A stretch of DNA of 64,000 bases from Favolaschia claudopus (lineage: Eukaryota; Basidiomycota; Agaricomycetes; Agaricales; Mycenaceae), in the NCBI GenBank assembly GCA_037176885.1, contig JAWWNJ010000113.1, positions 372,001 to 436,000 of the forward strand, given 5' to 3'. Below are positions 27,931 to 39,779 of this stretch, piece after piece. Under the pieces are notes generated by a model. The model was not told the origin of the DNA and did not search any database. It was given only the letters and a program-made list of their open reading frames with translations. The position numbers and the translations under genes are program-made. The stretch's first letter is position 1, and each line of letters opens with the position of its first letter.

Positions 27931-29643
27931 TCAACCAACGACCCTCTGCACAACAACGCACCCAGCCAATCCTCTATCCTTCCCTTCCCCAGGACCAGGA
28001 CCGACAACCATCCCATCGTCGAGCTCGCGCGTCGGGAAGGTCGTTTGCAGGGTGTAATTGGATGGGCCGCTGTGCAGATGCGTTGTTTGTTAGTGTCTGA
28101 TACATACTTCCAAGACGCGAGAATGAATGAATGAGAAGGGTGGAGGCGACGAGAGAAGACGACGCGCAAGGGCGCGTAAGAGAAAAAACAAACAAGAAAA
28201 AAAAATTGCGAGAGAAGCTGATTTGATAAAGTGAACATGAACACAATACGCACTTCCGAGCGTCAATAAGTCTGCGCAAATCCGCAACAGTATGGGCATG
28301 GTTGAGACGCGCGAGGAAGCTGCGAACAATTTCGACGTCAGCAAACAATTATGTAGCTCACAGCGAAAGAAAAAAGAAAAAAACTTACCGCCCTCCATTC
28401 GCCAACCGAACCTGAATCTGCGCAATCGGCTGCGCTTCGTCGACATCTACCGGGATTCCCGCTGCGATGCCTTCACCCTCCCCTCTTCCCGTGCTCCCTC
28501 CATCGAACGCACCGGGCATCGCCTGACTCGACGTGGAAGCAGAAGCATCCCCGGGAACAGCCGCCCCCAATCTCACCCCACCTCTCGGGTCCCAGGTCGT
28601 AACGGGCGGCACATACTCCTCGTGGGTTCTTTCCTCGACGAGGATCTGGACGGACGGCGTGGGGGCGTTGTCGTCGTCGGCGGGAGAGTCGGGCAAGGGG
28701 GAGAGCGCAAGGAGAGCTTGAGGTACGCGTCTGTAGTACGTTGAACATGAGTAAGTATTGGGCCGGGACGGTGGACTTACCCGGCATGTATCGCCTGCAA
28801 CACCTCTCTCGATTGAGGGTCATCGTATGCCATGAATGGGGATTCGTGAAGGACAAAGCCGTTGCGGTAGAAGATGAGGCGGCGTTGAACTTGAGCTGGG
28901 GCAACAGGATTCTGATTGGCGGGAAAATCAAATTAAGGATTGTGATATCGAAGACGTAGAACTCACAGGCGCATTCGGGTCGGGGACAAAAGTGCTTGCG
29001 ATGTCGTCCGAGCCGAGAGTGTGTCCGCCGCCAGAGAAAATTGAGAACTCAGGCGAAGCAGCGGCGGGAACGATGGGTACGGTGCCGGCCCTAGTATGAG
29101 TCAGTCAGTCGGTGAAAACGACCCAAAGAACAAAGGGACGGACTGCGCGGCCCTCCTCAACAGATCCCGCACCATCCCTCCACCCGGTACGGCACGACCA
29201 CTTCGACGACTCGGTGCATCGGGATTCTGCACACTGATCCCACTCCGCTCCCCACCAGCAAACCAGCTCTCGCGTTGGTCCGGTGGAGCATCTTCATCTT
29301 CGTCCATCCCTTCTTCATCTCCCGATGATCCGCCCTCTCCATCTCCATCTCCAGACTCGGAATCACTCTCTTTGCCACGGCCGGAACCGGAAGACGGTGG
29401 CGCGGGCGCGTCTCCTCTGTGACGCGTACTACGATGCGGCGGCGCTGCAGGCGCAATATCTCGCAATCCAGCGATCCGTCCTGGGCCGCCCGAAGAGGAG
29501 CTTGAAGACCAGGCACCGATGCGTCCGACGCGCGGGGCGGCCGTCGGGCGGGCCCAAGCTTCAGGGAGGGGCTCGGTCGCCGGGGCACCGCTGAGAGAGC
29601 GGCCAACAGGAGGGGCGGGGTCGTTGGAGGTTTCGTTGGACAT
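27931..29643 (-). CDS. p47/Shp1-type UBX and SEP domain cofactor of Cdc48/p97
   Basis: This is an adaptor that links the AAA ATPase Cdc48 to membrane fusion and ubiquitin-dependent processes. Six exons were resolved: 29643-29144, 29090-28967, 28911-28781, 28730-28389, 28319-28254 and 28069-27931, all joins in phase, giving 433 residues. The N-terminal part has GRSLSG and RVGRIGAW, then a long acidic/serine stretch ([20 protein letters not shown]). The SEP domain follows ([20 protein letters not shown], then [19 protein letters not shown]). The UBX domain is at the C-terminus ([39 protein letters not shown] at the end). No UBA domain is visible at the N-terminus, unlike animal p47 and yeast Shp1. 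A start nine codons upstream is possible. The gene looks intact. Confidence 0.9.
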
Positions 29644-31542
29644 TTTTAGAAGCAAAGAACGAGGTGGCAAAAGGCAAAAGAAAGAATTGATTTGAAGAAA
29701 AGCGACGCGTCATGCACTGCCACAAGATCAATATAGATCAGATACATTACGTATCAATTCCCCACGGTTCAACATTGGAACCGCAACAGCTGATTCGGAT
29801 GTTCACCTGCCTCAAGGGCAAGACTTCTTGCGGAAACAGTTTGAATGGAAAGACAATTGAGAGCATAGTGCAGAAATTGAGTATGATCTCTCATTTTACA
29901 CAGACTAAATACATAAATTCTTCTGTCGGATTGCTCTCCAATTCAACCGCATATTCATTCTAGCCTACAACGACGATTGTTGAGATATCTATCGCTATTG
30001 TCATAGTAATAGTATACGCCGGGAGCACCTAAACTGACTATCTCTAGCGCTACGAGTCTCGTTGGTCTGAAGAATAGTACAACGAACAACGAGGGTCTGA
30101 ATTCGAACCGTGGGAACGCTGACATACGTAATCCTTGCTCGCATTTCCTGCAAGTTTCCTTGTGCTTTGCGCCGTCGGTGGATATCTCGGCCACTGGGCC
30201 AGTCAAAAAGAGCTGTAATTTACTACCTCTACAGGACTTGCAATTACGCGGGGGCTTGTACGCATTGTACTTATATACCGGCTCAGTAAATTCAAACAGA
30301 TCCTTCTAAGATCTCTACTGTAGGCAATGAAGCTCAGCACATAGAAGAGCAATTATGCCCAAATTTTGATGACCATATTCCGGGAACTTTGAGCTAGAGA
30401 GATAATCGATAATCCGCCAGCGAATTTTCGACCATGGCACCCCACTCGAAGATGCACATCCTCGCCTTAGCTTGAGTGATCCTGGAGTCTAGCAGAGCTT
30501 GAAGTGAGAGCAGAGCCGATTCTCGTCCACTGTTTCGGAGCGTTGTCTCTGGTGCAGGAGCCTTTTGTCCGTGATATACAGTTCAACTGCCTCCTTCAAA
30601 ATCCATTCGTGGGTTGGAGTCCTCGTGTTTAACCGACTTTACTTTGAGAGATTTGCAAATTTGACCTCAAGTCAATGACTGGAGACACGCCGCCTCCCCG
30701 TGAGTATTCATTTGAATATATTTTGAACGCGATATACTCTACGAGACTATAATCCAAGAAACGCAGCCGGCCTACCATCTCCCCGTTTTCGCCCATGTAG
30801 TGTAGAATAGCCTGCATGAGTATTGTTTTTACCTGAGTGACAAATGCTATTCGTCGGAGAGCTGTCGTTTCCGTACAAGTGAAGACATACCGAAGCAGAA
30901 TTTTAAAATGCTACTCTCCCACCACAGCCTTAGCCCAACGGGCTTATGGCTCCGCAATCCCTCGAGGCACGTCTTACGCCCCAGTCACCGCCAAAGCGCG
31001 AGAATTGCAAGCCTCAGCACCGTCTCTTCTTTCGCAAAAACTTCAACCAACTGATCTTCAATGACATTGACCATGTGTTCCGTCCGGCGAGCCATGGGTT
31101 ACAGTGTGTCACTAACCGCCGCCGGCGTGTGTCCTTGGATATGCATGAAATTAGTACGACCTCGAGTAAGAGATTGAGAAATGGTTCGAACATCGTCGTC
31201 GTCGGATGTGAATAGAGAGGAAAAGAGGCGCCAATGTAGGGGGTCCCAGCGTCTATATATATGATCTAATGGTTTCAGTGAGTGAATTCGTTTAGAAGTC
31301 CACTGACGCCCATTTAATTTCTTGGGTACTGCTGAGGTTGGTTAAAGCACTGAAAATCGGCGTCAAATGCAGCGCTGCGAATATCTTGACTGCACACGCA
31401 ATACTGCGAGAATTCCCCGACAAGATTTTTGAAATGAATTTCATAACCTGTGAGAGGATGATCGACAGCGGGCGAAAAAAAAGCCATGGTGATAGAAACA
31501 AAAAAAAACATATACAGTTGTCCCATCTCGACAAAGCACGAG
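29644..31542. other. Intergenic region upstream of the p47 gene
   Basis: About 1.9 kb containing the p47 promoter and the 3' flank of the unknown gene at 31543. Frames at 30629-30817 minus and 30837-31215 plus show no motif and no credible splice sites. There are no tRNA and no transposon ends. Confidence 0.35.
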
Positions 31543-32686
31543 CTACGGAATAGGAAGTCTAGAATTCTCCCACAACATACGCAGACCCACCGCGACGGAG
31601 GCAGAGTTGCTGTCGATGTCGTATGCCCAAGGTTGAGGTGGTTCCCTGCCACGAGCGATAGCAAGTAGCTGTCCCTCCTGTGGTTTACAAAGATGGTAGT
31701 CGTGCTGGTCCGCTACATTGGACTTCACTGAATCCACAATCTTCACGATGCGGAGATGAAGAACTCGTCGACCGCGATAGAGCGGATCCGTTGAGGGTTC
31801 GAATCGTGCGATTCCCGTTCCTGAAGACCAAACGAAGTTGAGAACACATCAGCAAATGCGAGACATCAGAGCTGGGACGCTGCGTACCCAACCACGGAAA
31901 TGTATCTCTCGACCCGAAAGCTCGGGTGAGGCGCAAGTAATGGAGTTTGGTTTCGCCAACGACCGTCAGCAGGATGGCCTGCTGGAAATTGACAGGGAAT
32001 TCCTGTGAGAGCCGGTACACCGTAAGATCCGAGAATATCTTCCCCCTGCTCCCAAACAGCTCACGACACCGCTCGAGCTGTTCCTCCGAAACAAGCTCCT
32101 CATCGACAAGCTGGTCCCGTATTCTCACATGTCGACATGCTATTTGAGGTAAGATAACCTGCCAAGGACAGCCGTTGGCGTAAAGAAGGTCTTCGCCGTT
32201 ATTGAATGAAGAGGCAAGGCGTGAGCCAGTGACGCGGAAGCGGATGGCAGCCTCGAGCGGTGCGGCGTCCGGCTGTCTGAGATAATACAGAAATCCCTGG
32301 GTTTTGGGAGGAAAAGGGATGCAGCTCCCGCGCTCGCCCCAGGAGTATATTAGCGGTGCCTTTTCTCTGATTTTTGGCCTGGATTTGGGGAAGGCCACGA
32401 CAGTTCTCTTTCGACCGGAAAGATCGAGGTAGTCCGAGGAAAGAAGGAGTTCCGGGTTCAAAGTACCAAGCATATGTCGTTGCGAGTCAATTCGTTGCTT
32501 CTTCTTCGCCGTCTCAAGGTCTCTGAAATAGAAACTTTCAAGATTTACCAACGGAAAGAAAAAAATCATAGCGCACGGCAGGCCGGTTGCAGGGTCTAGG
32601 GTGGAGAAGCACCGACTGAGTACAGCCGGAATGGGATGGTTCAGAAACCGGCGTCTGGATGATTTCAAGGCCGGCGCCAGAAACAT
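31543..32686 (-). CDS. Hypothetical protein, unrecognised Agaricomycete-type family
   Basis: I do not recognise the function. A long exon (to 31888) and a last exon (31820-31543) are joined by a 67-nt intron GTACGC...CAG, giving about 358 residues from the Met at 32686. Notable segments are a basic/hydrophobic start (MFLAPALKSSRRRFLNHPIP), then SCIPFPPKTQGFLYYLRQP and AIRFRVTGSRLASSFNNGED. The segment IPFPPxTxGFLYY..AAIRFRV has the look of a conserved family block. The frame stays open upstream of the Met (reading NIASCFNTAIIVGQ) to a good acceptor near 32734, and a GTGAGT donor lies near 32790, so one or more 5' exons probably exist. No signal peptide, zinc site or kinase motif was seen. Confidence 0.6.
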
Positions 32687-33622
32687 TTGGCCGACGATGA
32701 TGGCGGTGTTGAAGCAAGACGCGATGTTATGCTCTGTTTGTTAGAACAATTGATCGCCCGATGAAGCCGAACGATTGCCGAAATGACTCACCACGCCTCT
32801 TGCTCTTGGCCACTACTTACATGCATAAGTACATCGACTTCCCACTCAACACGCTGAGGATGGAGGAGCCGCAAATTTTGCAGCTCAGACTGCTGAATCC
32901 ACTATGGTATCAGACTTCGAGCACTGTGCCTGACTCGGACGGGAGGAATGCGCCACTGGAGTCGGGGAAATTCAGTTTCTGCAGCAACAAATCACTATCG
33001 ACAAAATGTCCAACAGTCACCAACTTGCTTCAGGTACCGGTACCTACTGAGTCTCAGACAAAGAGTTTGACTCAAGGCGAGGCCGCGGCGGCGCCTTGAC
33101 CGATCACCTTGATCGAATTACTGAAGTCTGATGCGCACTTCTTTTGTCTTCAACCAAAAACACAAGGCTCATTGACTGAAACAAGGACAGTCGACAAAGT
33201 CTCAACTCATTCGATCGATTTCTGACTAGCTTTCATCTTTACGTTGGAGGATGTTTTTTTTCTAGACTTCTGTCTCACAGTTCGCTCTGTTTCAATCTCA
33301 AGTTTGAACCATTGAACAAAAAATTTAAAAATGCAAGCGTGGCATGTCCAGATAGAACGGCACTTATACTTATAAAGATCATGACTCCGGGCTGGGGTTT
33401 TCCCCAGATCTTAGCCGTGGAACCGACTCTACAACATGACGCGCAAGTGTCTGAGACACGCTCAAATCTTTTGTGGTTTATTCTAATTCGATCACCGATC
33501 TGCTTCTTTTGTTGTTCGCTCTGACCCTCCCTCCTTCCTTATTGTTCAGATCCGCAAGTCAACAACAATCGGCGACCTCTTCAATATTTCCTCATTCAGC
33601 CTCAAACAAAGCATCGCTCGGG

Positions 33623-33628
33623 TATAAA
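33623..33628 (+). promoter_or_regulatory. TATA box of the CaaX peptide gene
   Basis: TATAAA within CTCGGGTATAAAACCCC lies 94 nt before the ATG at 33717 and is followed by a C/T-rich leader. A strong TATA box in front of such a short frame supports it as a real transcribed gene. Confidence 0.6.
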
Positions 33629-33716
33629 ACCCCCCGCAAATTGTGTCCTCCCCCAGGCTTGCCTACCCACTTCACTCGCCCAACCAACCAACCTTCTCCC
33701 ATCCTCTTCATACTCA

Positions 33717-33893
33717 ATGGATTCCTTCAACCCCACCACCGCCAAAGTCGACGACATCGTCCTGCCGCCCACCAACGAGGACGGCGGCACCGGGTCCAGC
33801 GGAAGCTGCGTCGTCTGCAAGGAGGATGTTTCCCTCCCTCCCGCCAATGAGGATGGCGGCACTGGCTCCAGCGGCAGCTGCGTTATTGCTTAA
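33717..33893 (+). CDS. 58-residue CaaX peptide, pheromone-precursor-like, with two tandem repeats
   Basis: A single-exon frame begins MDSF, as many Agaricomycete lipopeptide pheromone precursors do, and ends in the CaaX box CVIA, a substrate signature for farnesylation, AAX removal and carboxymethylation. The body is two nearly identical units, LPPTNEDGGTGSSGSCVV and LPPANEDGGTGSSGSCVI. Unit 1 ends CVVC and runs into KEDVS, then unit 2 ends at the terminal CVIA. NED just before GGTGSSGSC could be the N-terminal processing site, the position where known precursors have a charged pair. No STE3-type receptor lies in the window, so a mating-type locus is not shown. The alternative is a non-mating prenylated small protein. 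The identification rests on start, length, repeat and CaaX, not on homology. Confidence 0.7.
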   Translation: MDSFNPTTAKVDDIVLPPTNEDGGTGSSGSCVVCKEDVSLPPANEDGGTGSSGSCVIA

Positions 33894-34855
33894 GTTAGCG
33901 ATGGAGTATTCATTCATCGGGGCTTATCATCGTCTGTATGTCTTTATTTCCCTCGATTCCTCGTCTTCGATTCCTGTCTTCAGTTTGTTCATTTGAGCTA
34001 ATGCCATCCTCAGACCGGCATCTGGCATCTGACATACTATCCTATCGTTCAATTTTGATTCGGGCTTTTGTGACGCAGAGAGAGTTGTTTTTGCACGGGA
34101 AGGGGTGCACTATTGTATTATTCTTCGACTTCGTTCGCATTATTACATTACCTTACAAGTTATTGTAACCCTCGCAATCGAGACTGCAGCTTGATTTATT
34201 TGCCTTTTTCAACTGTGTGATTTTGATTCGAGAATTCATGTCGTTCGACAGCGATTGAATTCGCTGATGTTCCTCATCGCGAGTAATGGCTCTGGTAAAT
34301 TGGCGATTATTTCTACCCAATTTCGCTTCAGATTCGCTCCAAGTCTGGCACATAAACTTGAATATGAAAATGGTTCGATCCAGGCTCCACTGTCAGTTTG
34401 CCATCCCGGAGATGGTACTAGTAGCCTGTAGGTAGGTGTACGTTGATTATACAGTTGATTACACGGCATGAGTTGCTCAGGAACGGAAAAGCACGAGCGA
34501 TCTGTCTGCCGAGGCGAGCGATCCGCACTTAGACGGGGTCAAGTTGAAATCTGAATAGCCGCGAGCTATTACTATATCAAGTAATTCAAGCCAGAAGACC
34601 CTGCCTCTTCAGTGGGTGGGCAAAATGTCTGGAATGAGAGAAAGAATTCAATCTCTTTCATTTCATGGTTCATATCCCCCGCGTGCAACTCACAGACGCG
34701 TACATACGTTTGGACTGATTATGTCAACGCGCTGACTCTACCAGTAGTCGGCCCGGTATGTAATCGAACTTTGAAAGCAACGAGGTAGTCACACGCCCAT
34801 ATCAACAGCGAAGCGCGAAGAAAATGATTGCGTTCCACTCCCCACTTCTACGCTC
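33894..34855. other. Spacer between CaaX peptide gene and MFS transporter
   Basis: About 960 bp holding the 3' flank of the peptide gene and the transporter promoter. No further short CaaX frame, tRNA or repeat was noticed. Confidence 0.4.
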
Positions 34856-37072
34856 ATGTCGGCCACCCAAAACGACGCGAACGCGGTCTCGGTCAGCGAG
34901 CTCGATAACCAGGACGTCGCTACCCTTCACGATAACCAATCTCACTCCATCTCTGACAAGCTTGACGGGAAACTTGACGAAAAGAACGAGAAATCGCGGG
35001 AGGATTCCGAAACCCCAGAGACTCCTACAGAGGACGAAGACGATTACCCTCATGGTCTACGACTCGGCCTACTGACTCTCGCTCTATGTCTCGCGGTGTT
35101 CTTGGTATGCCTGGTGAGTTGTGCTCGTACCCGTTTTTTGTTACCTTGATTGAATATCTCGCACAGGACTCGACCATTATCGCGTGAGCTCGGCTCGGCT
35201 TGAAACACGTTTTCTGAAAATTAACTCGGCACCTCAGAACCGCAATTCCCAAGATCTCAGACCAGTTCAAGTCGTTGGATGATGTGGGTTGGTATGGATC
35301 ATCGTACGTTTTGCTCTTCGTTCCACATACATCGTACTGAATAAAAACATATAGATATCTACTGGTGAGCAGAAAATTTCCCCTCGTTTCAGTGATCAAC
35401 TTCGAACATTCTTTCGCTAGACACTGTCGGCGACCCAGCTTCTCTTCGGCAAATTCTACACGTTCCTCCCCATTAAATGGGTATACGTCGCTGCTATCAG
35501 TGTATTCGAAATTGGTTCCCTCATCTGTGGCGCGGCTCCCACCTCGGATGCGCTCATCATCGGACGCGCTATCGCAGGTCTAGGAAGCGCTGGCATCATC
35601 AGTGGATCGCTCATCATCGTAGCGAACACTGTTCCCTTGGCTCGGCGACCCATCTACACTGGTCTCGTTGGTGGTATGTACGGTATTGCCAGCGTCGCCG
35701 GTCCTCTCTTGGTAATACCAAATTACCTCCCGCTCCTCACACGTCTGTCTAATTCGTTCGAATTTCAGGGTGGTGCATTCACAGATAAGGTTACCTGGCG
35801 GTTTTGCTTCTACAGTACGTTTAAAGTTTTGGCGTCGAAGAAAAATAACATCGCTAACTATAAACAGTTAATCTGCCGATGTACGTGCCAATGATTGAAG
35901 CCAAAGAGTTAACACGCGTTTCTGACACCGAGCAGCGGCGCCATTACACTTGCAGTCATAATATTCCTGTTCAAGATGCCGAAACGTGCTCAGATCAAAC
36001 ACGAGCCCATGACGATCAGGGAGCGGCTAGGGCAGTTCGACCCCGTTGGCACGATTGTCTTCATCCCTGCCATTGTTTCGCTGCTCCTCGCCCTCCAATG
36101 GGGTGGCTCCAAATATCCGTGGAATTCCGGCCGGGTCATTGGCCTGTTTGTCGTTTTTGGAGTGCTCATTGCCGTCTTCATCGGGGTGCAGTTCTGGAAG
36201 CAAGACGCCGCCACAATCCCGCCTCGTCTTTTGAAGCAGCGAAGTATCTGGAGCGGTTGCCTGTTCGCTTTCACTGTGGGAGGCGGATTCATGATCATCA
36301 CTTTCTACGTATATGATTTCGCTATGCTGTTGAACCCTTTCAATTTTACTGACCACTTCTTCGTTCTGTAGCTCCCGATCTGGTTCCAAGCTATCCGTGG
36401 TGTGAGCGCCGTACAGTCAGGTATCGACGGTATTCCCATGATTCTGTCGCTCGTCGTCGCCAGCCTCGCCTCGGGAATCGCCATCACGATTGTTGGGTAC
36501 TACGTCCCTTTCATGCTCGCTTCCTCCGTCATCCTCACCGTCGGCTGCGGGCTCCTCACAACGCTCAAACCCGACTCAAATCACACGAAGTGGATTCCTT
36601 ACCAGTTCATCGCCGGTGTTGGTAACGGTCTCGGATCGCAGCAGCCCCTTCTTGCGGCGCAGGTCGTCCTCGCCATGAAGGACATCCCGGTTGGTACCTC
36701 CATGATTATGTTCATGCAGACCCTCGGTGGCGCGCTCTTCATCTCCATTGGCCAGAATGTATTCACCAACAAGCTGGTGTCTGGTTTAATTAGCAAAGTG
36801 CCTAGTGTGTCTCCTCAATTGGTTCTCGGTGTCGGTGCTACTTCGCTCAAGAGCGCCGTGCCACCAGAGCTTCTTCCTCAGGTCTTGGATGTTTACAATA
36901 CGGTGCGCCATAGCTTGAATCATTTCCTTTCGTGTTTACCAACAATTCTACCAAGGCCCTTGTATCGTCGTTCTACGTCTCAACTGCGATGACGGGTCTA
37001 TCGCTCATCGGCGCTCTCTCGATCGAGTGGAAAAACATCAAGGGCCGGAAGATGGAGATGGTTGCTGCATGA
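34856..37072 (+). CDS. MFS transporter, DHA2 (14-TMS drug:H+ antiporter) type
   Basis: This is a plasma-membrane or vacuolar multidrug/toxin efflux carrier of the major facilitator superfamily. A hydrophilic acidic N-terminal tail of about 70 residues precedes the first membrane span. The DHA2 motif LDSTIIATAIPKI is assembled across two introns, followed by the central motif [14 protein letters not shown] and then [21 protein letters not shown]. Two exons are tiny: 10 nt at 35355-35364 (the start of YLL) and 13 nt near 35868-35881 (INLP); both are needed to keep conserved motifs in frame. The C-terminal half has [16 protein letters not shown] and [16 protein letters not shown], and the gene ends in a short basic tail with TGA at 37070-37072. 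It is intact. The substrate is unknown. It is not next to a biosynthetic gene cluster. Confidence 0.9.
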
Positions 37073-37310
37073 ACATCTCCGCTGTGTATATTTCATTCTT
37101 GGCGACCTGGGATAGAATGTTGTTCATTCGGTAAATACTGACGTCGAGTGTCGAGGAGGAGCTAGAGCTACACGTAACGCAAACTTAATGCTGCTTAGAC
37201 GAAGCAACTATCGTTTTCATGTATAGCTAACTAATGAGTATGGAGGAATTTCTTGGAGCGAACAGACTATGGATAGAATTGGACTTTGCATTCGCATACA
37301 AGTAGGTATC

Positions 37311-38356
37311 TTATTTCTCCGACGTGTCTTCACCCATCGCGATTCGCCTTAACGCGCGCAACTCGCCCCAAGATTGAAGCCCAAATATCTGAGGGAGTTC
37401 GTTCCAGAACGCCAAAGCACCCTGATGCTGCTTCGTCTTGGCGGTGTTTGCGCATTCGGTGCACAACCTGCCGTTGCTGGTGAGGTATCGTAACACCTTC
37501 TTGGCCATATCGAAGACATCGACCGCGTCCACGGAAACGAGATTGAGGAGTTCCGTTATCATTTTGTTGCGGGCCACATTGCACGTCTGTGTAGCGGTAC
37601 AAGTTTCAAACTGCCGGGCAGTCAGAAATCGATGCATCGAGATGATGGCGCGAGTCAGATCTGCGTGGCCCTCAAGAGCCTGCAGTGCAAATCGACATAG
37701 CGTCCCGTCTAAAAACGGGAGGAGCTCTTTGACGGAGAATGTGGCTGCGCAATAGTAGGCATAGGGAAGGAGCCAGAAGGCGCCGACTTCGGCGGCGGCG
37801 GCGATTACTGAAAGCGCGTGAACTGGGGTTAATGTGCCGGGCATGATGAGATGGTTCTGCTCGACGATGTCTTCATAACCGGCGGGAAAGTACCCCTCCG
37901 CAGCGAGATGCTCCAGGGCGCGATTATGCAAATATGGGACATCGTATTTATGTGAAAGTCGAAGGATGCCAAGAACAGCGTATAGATCATAGGCGGCGGG
38001 AGCAGGCATGAAGTAACTAATGAAATTTTTCTTCAGCGTCTTCACTGATAACTCGGTAGGACGGACCTCGAATCATATATTGCCCGTAGAAAGACCTCGA
38101 CGTCTTTGAAGGGATCCTGTAAGCGCACTACGGGGCATCCATCCATGAAATCTTCGTCCGACTTGGGCTGAGGAAACGCGATCATGTCTCGAAATACAGT
38201 GGATCTCGCCGCTAGAATGCCTCCTGGAACACGGAAGACCTTGTCTTCTGCCTGAATCACTATGAGGGTATCAGTGAACCACAAATCGTCGACTTGTGCG
38301 GAGGAATCGTGAAGTTTGTTGGAAGAATTGAGTTGACGACTTCTACTGGCATCCAT
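37311..38356 (-). CDS. BTB/POZ-domain protein (intact copy A)
   Basis: Two exons, 38356-38067 and 38016-37311, encode 331 residues. The N-terminal BTB fold shows VDDLWFTDTLIVIQAEDK, FRVPGGILAARSTVFRDM and DGCPVVRLQDPFKDVEVFL. After the intron come YFMPAPAAYDLYAVLGILRL and SHKYDVPYLHNRALEHL. BTB domains dimerise and often recruit substrates to cullin-3 ligases, but no Kelch, MATH or other partner domain is visible, so the role is unknown. The C-terminal region has paired cysteines (LCTEC) and a tryptophan/leucine block near FWNELPQIFGL shared with the other copies. The intron position and phase are identical to the copies at 38692 and 21241. It lies about 330 bp from the next copy, in the same orientation. 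Confidence 0.88.
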
Positions 38357-38691
38357 GGTATGGCTATCGGTTGAGTTATTGCGATTCTATCAATGAACGT
38401 TCAGAGGTCGTCGCGGTTGTGATGGAAACAATGAAGTGTGGAGGTGGCAGTGCTACACCTCTCGGCTTCAAGAATGACTGGAAAAGGGTTTACTCAGTTG
38501 ACCGTGGACTTGGCCCTGCTGTTCAAGCGTTACCACTCGAGTTATGGAACGAGGTGTTATAGTTCGCCAGACAGCGGGCCTGTTTCCCACAACCCGTCCA
38601 AACCGATTCAATTCATTACCCTTGGTCCTAGACTCCAAGTGAAATTTGAATGAAGGATATGAACGACTTGGTTTCGACTCCGGACTCCTCG

Positions 38692-39779
38692 TTATGAGGC
38701 TTGAGCTTCGTCGGAATGTCGCACCTCTCCATCAATATCCTCACCCATCGCCGTCCGCTTCATTGCATACAATTCCGCCCAAGGGGGGAGACCGAACAGA
38801 CCAGGAAGCTCGTCCCAGAACGCCGTGGCGGCCACGGACAGTACAGCCTTGGCGACCGCACGACAATCACTGCACATACCCCGTGCATCCAATTTCTCCA
38901 TAGTCGTCGCCTCGAGGTTTGGCGTCACCGGGTTTAGGCGGGGCTCCGATACCTCATCGAGGCGCTGAGCGAGCACCAAGCTCCGAGCGGTGTCACAGGT
39001 ACTGGGAGCGTAGCATGACGAGTCGTCGGGCATCGGGAAACGGTGTGTGGCAAGTGCCACACGGACCAAATGTCCACGAGCGGCGAGCGCTTTCCCTACA
39101 GGGTGAGCAAATTTGCCGTCGAGGAGTGGAAGGAGATCCTCGCCCGACGAGGCGGACAGACAGTAATATGCAATAGGAAGCAGCCATAACGCTCCCACAG
39201 CTCCAGCATCGCAAATCACTTGAAGGGGGATGAGAGGATTGTAGTCCCAGTTGCTGAGCCCATTCAGAAGATGGGCGGTATCAGGCTCATCGTAGTTCTC
39301 TGCATACCACCCGTCCACGCGGAGGTGCTCAAGAGAACGCCGATATAAATACTGCACATCATATTTGTGAGACAATCGAAGTATTCCGAGAACGACAGAG
39401 AAATCGATCGGAGCGGGGGCAGGAAGAAAAAAGCTGATTCAAAGAGTATGAGGCATCTACGAGCACCATGATAGCACGCAAAAGCGTACCTAGAGTCGTA
39501 AATTGCCCTCAGGAACGCCGCCACATCATTAGCGGAGTCATGCAAATGCACAATGGGAATCCCGTCCATGTTCTCGATAGCGTCATTCGTGGGCGGAGGA
39601 AGGGATATCATGTCTAGGAAAACACTAGATCTTGCAGCTAGGACTCCAGCGGGGACGCGAAACGCCTTGTCTTCAGCACGAATGACTATCATATCTGTTG
39701 CAAACCACAGGTCCGTCACCTGAGTGACGGGTCCATCCGCCGCAGCTCTATCGGCTTCTGCGCTCTGAGACAGGTCCAT
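38692..39779 (-). CDS. BTB/POZ-domain protein (intact copy B)
   Basis: Two exons, 39779-39490 and 39433-38692, encode 343 residues. BTB motifs are VTDLWFATDMIVIRAEDK, FRVPAGVLAARSSVFLDM and FLRAIYDS. Exon 2 begins FFLPAPAPIDFSVVLGILRL and continues SHKYDVQYLYRRSLEHL, with FWDELPGLFGL near the C-terminus. I chose the ATG at 39779 because exon 1 then has the same 290-nt length as copy A; an in-frame ATG 33 codons upstream (39878) gives an unconserved Pro/Phe-rich extension. Exon 2 equals the length of exon 2 of the disrupted copy at 21241, suggesting those two are the closer pair. Confidence 0.88.

Noticed and set aside
33602..33917. Minus-strand frames opposite the CaaX peptide (Gly/Ala-rich)
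   Set aside because: They are shadows of the repeated GC-rich sense sequence. The sense frame has the TATA box, the CaaX end and the repeat logic.
33717..37072. B mating-type locus (pheromone gene plus neighbours)
   Set aside because: No STE3-like seven-span receptor is visible; the neighbouring membrane protein is a 14-span MFS carrier.
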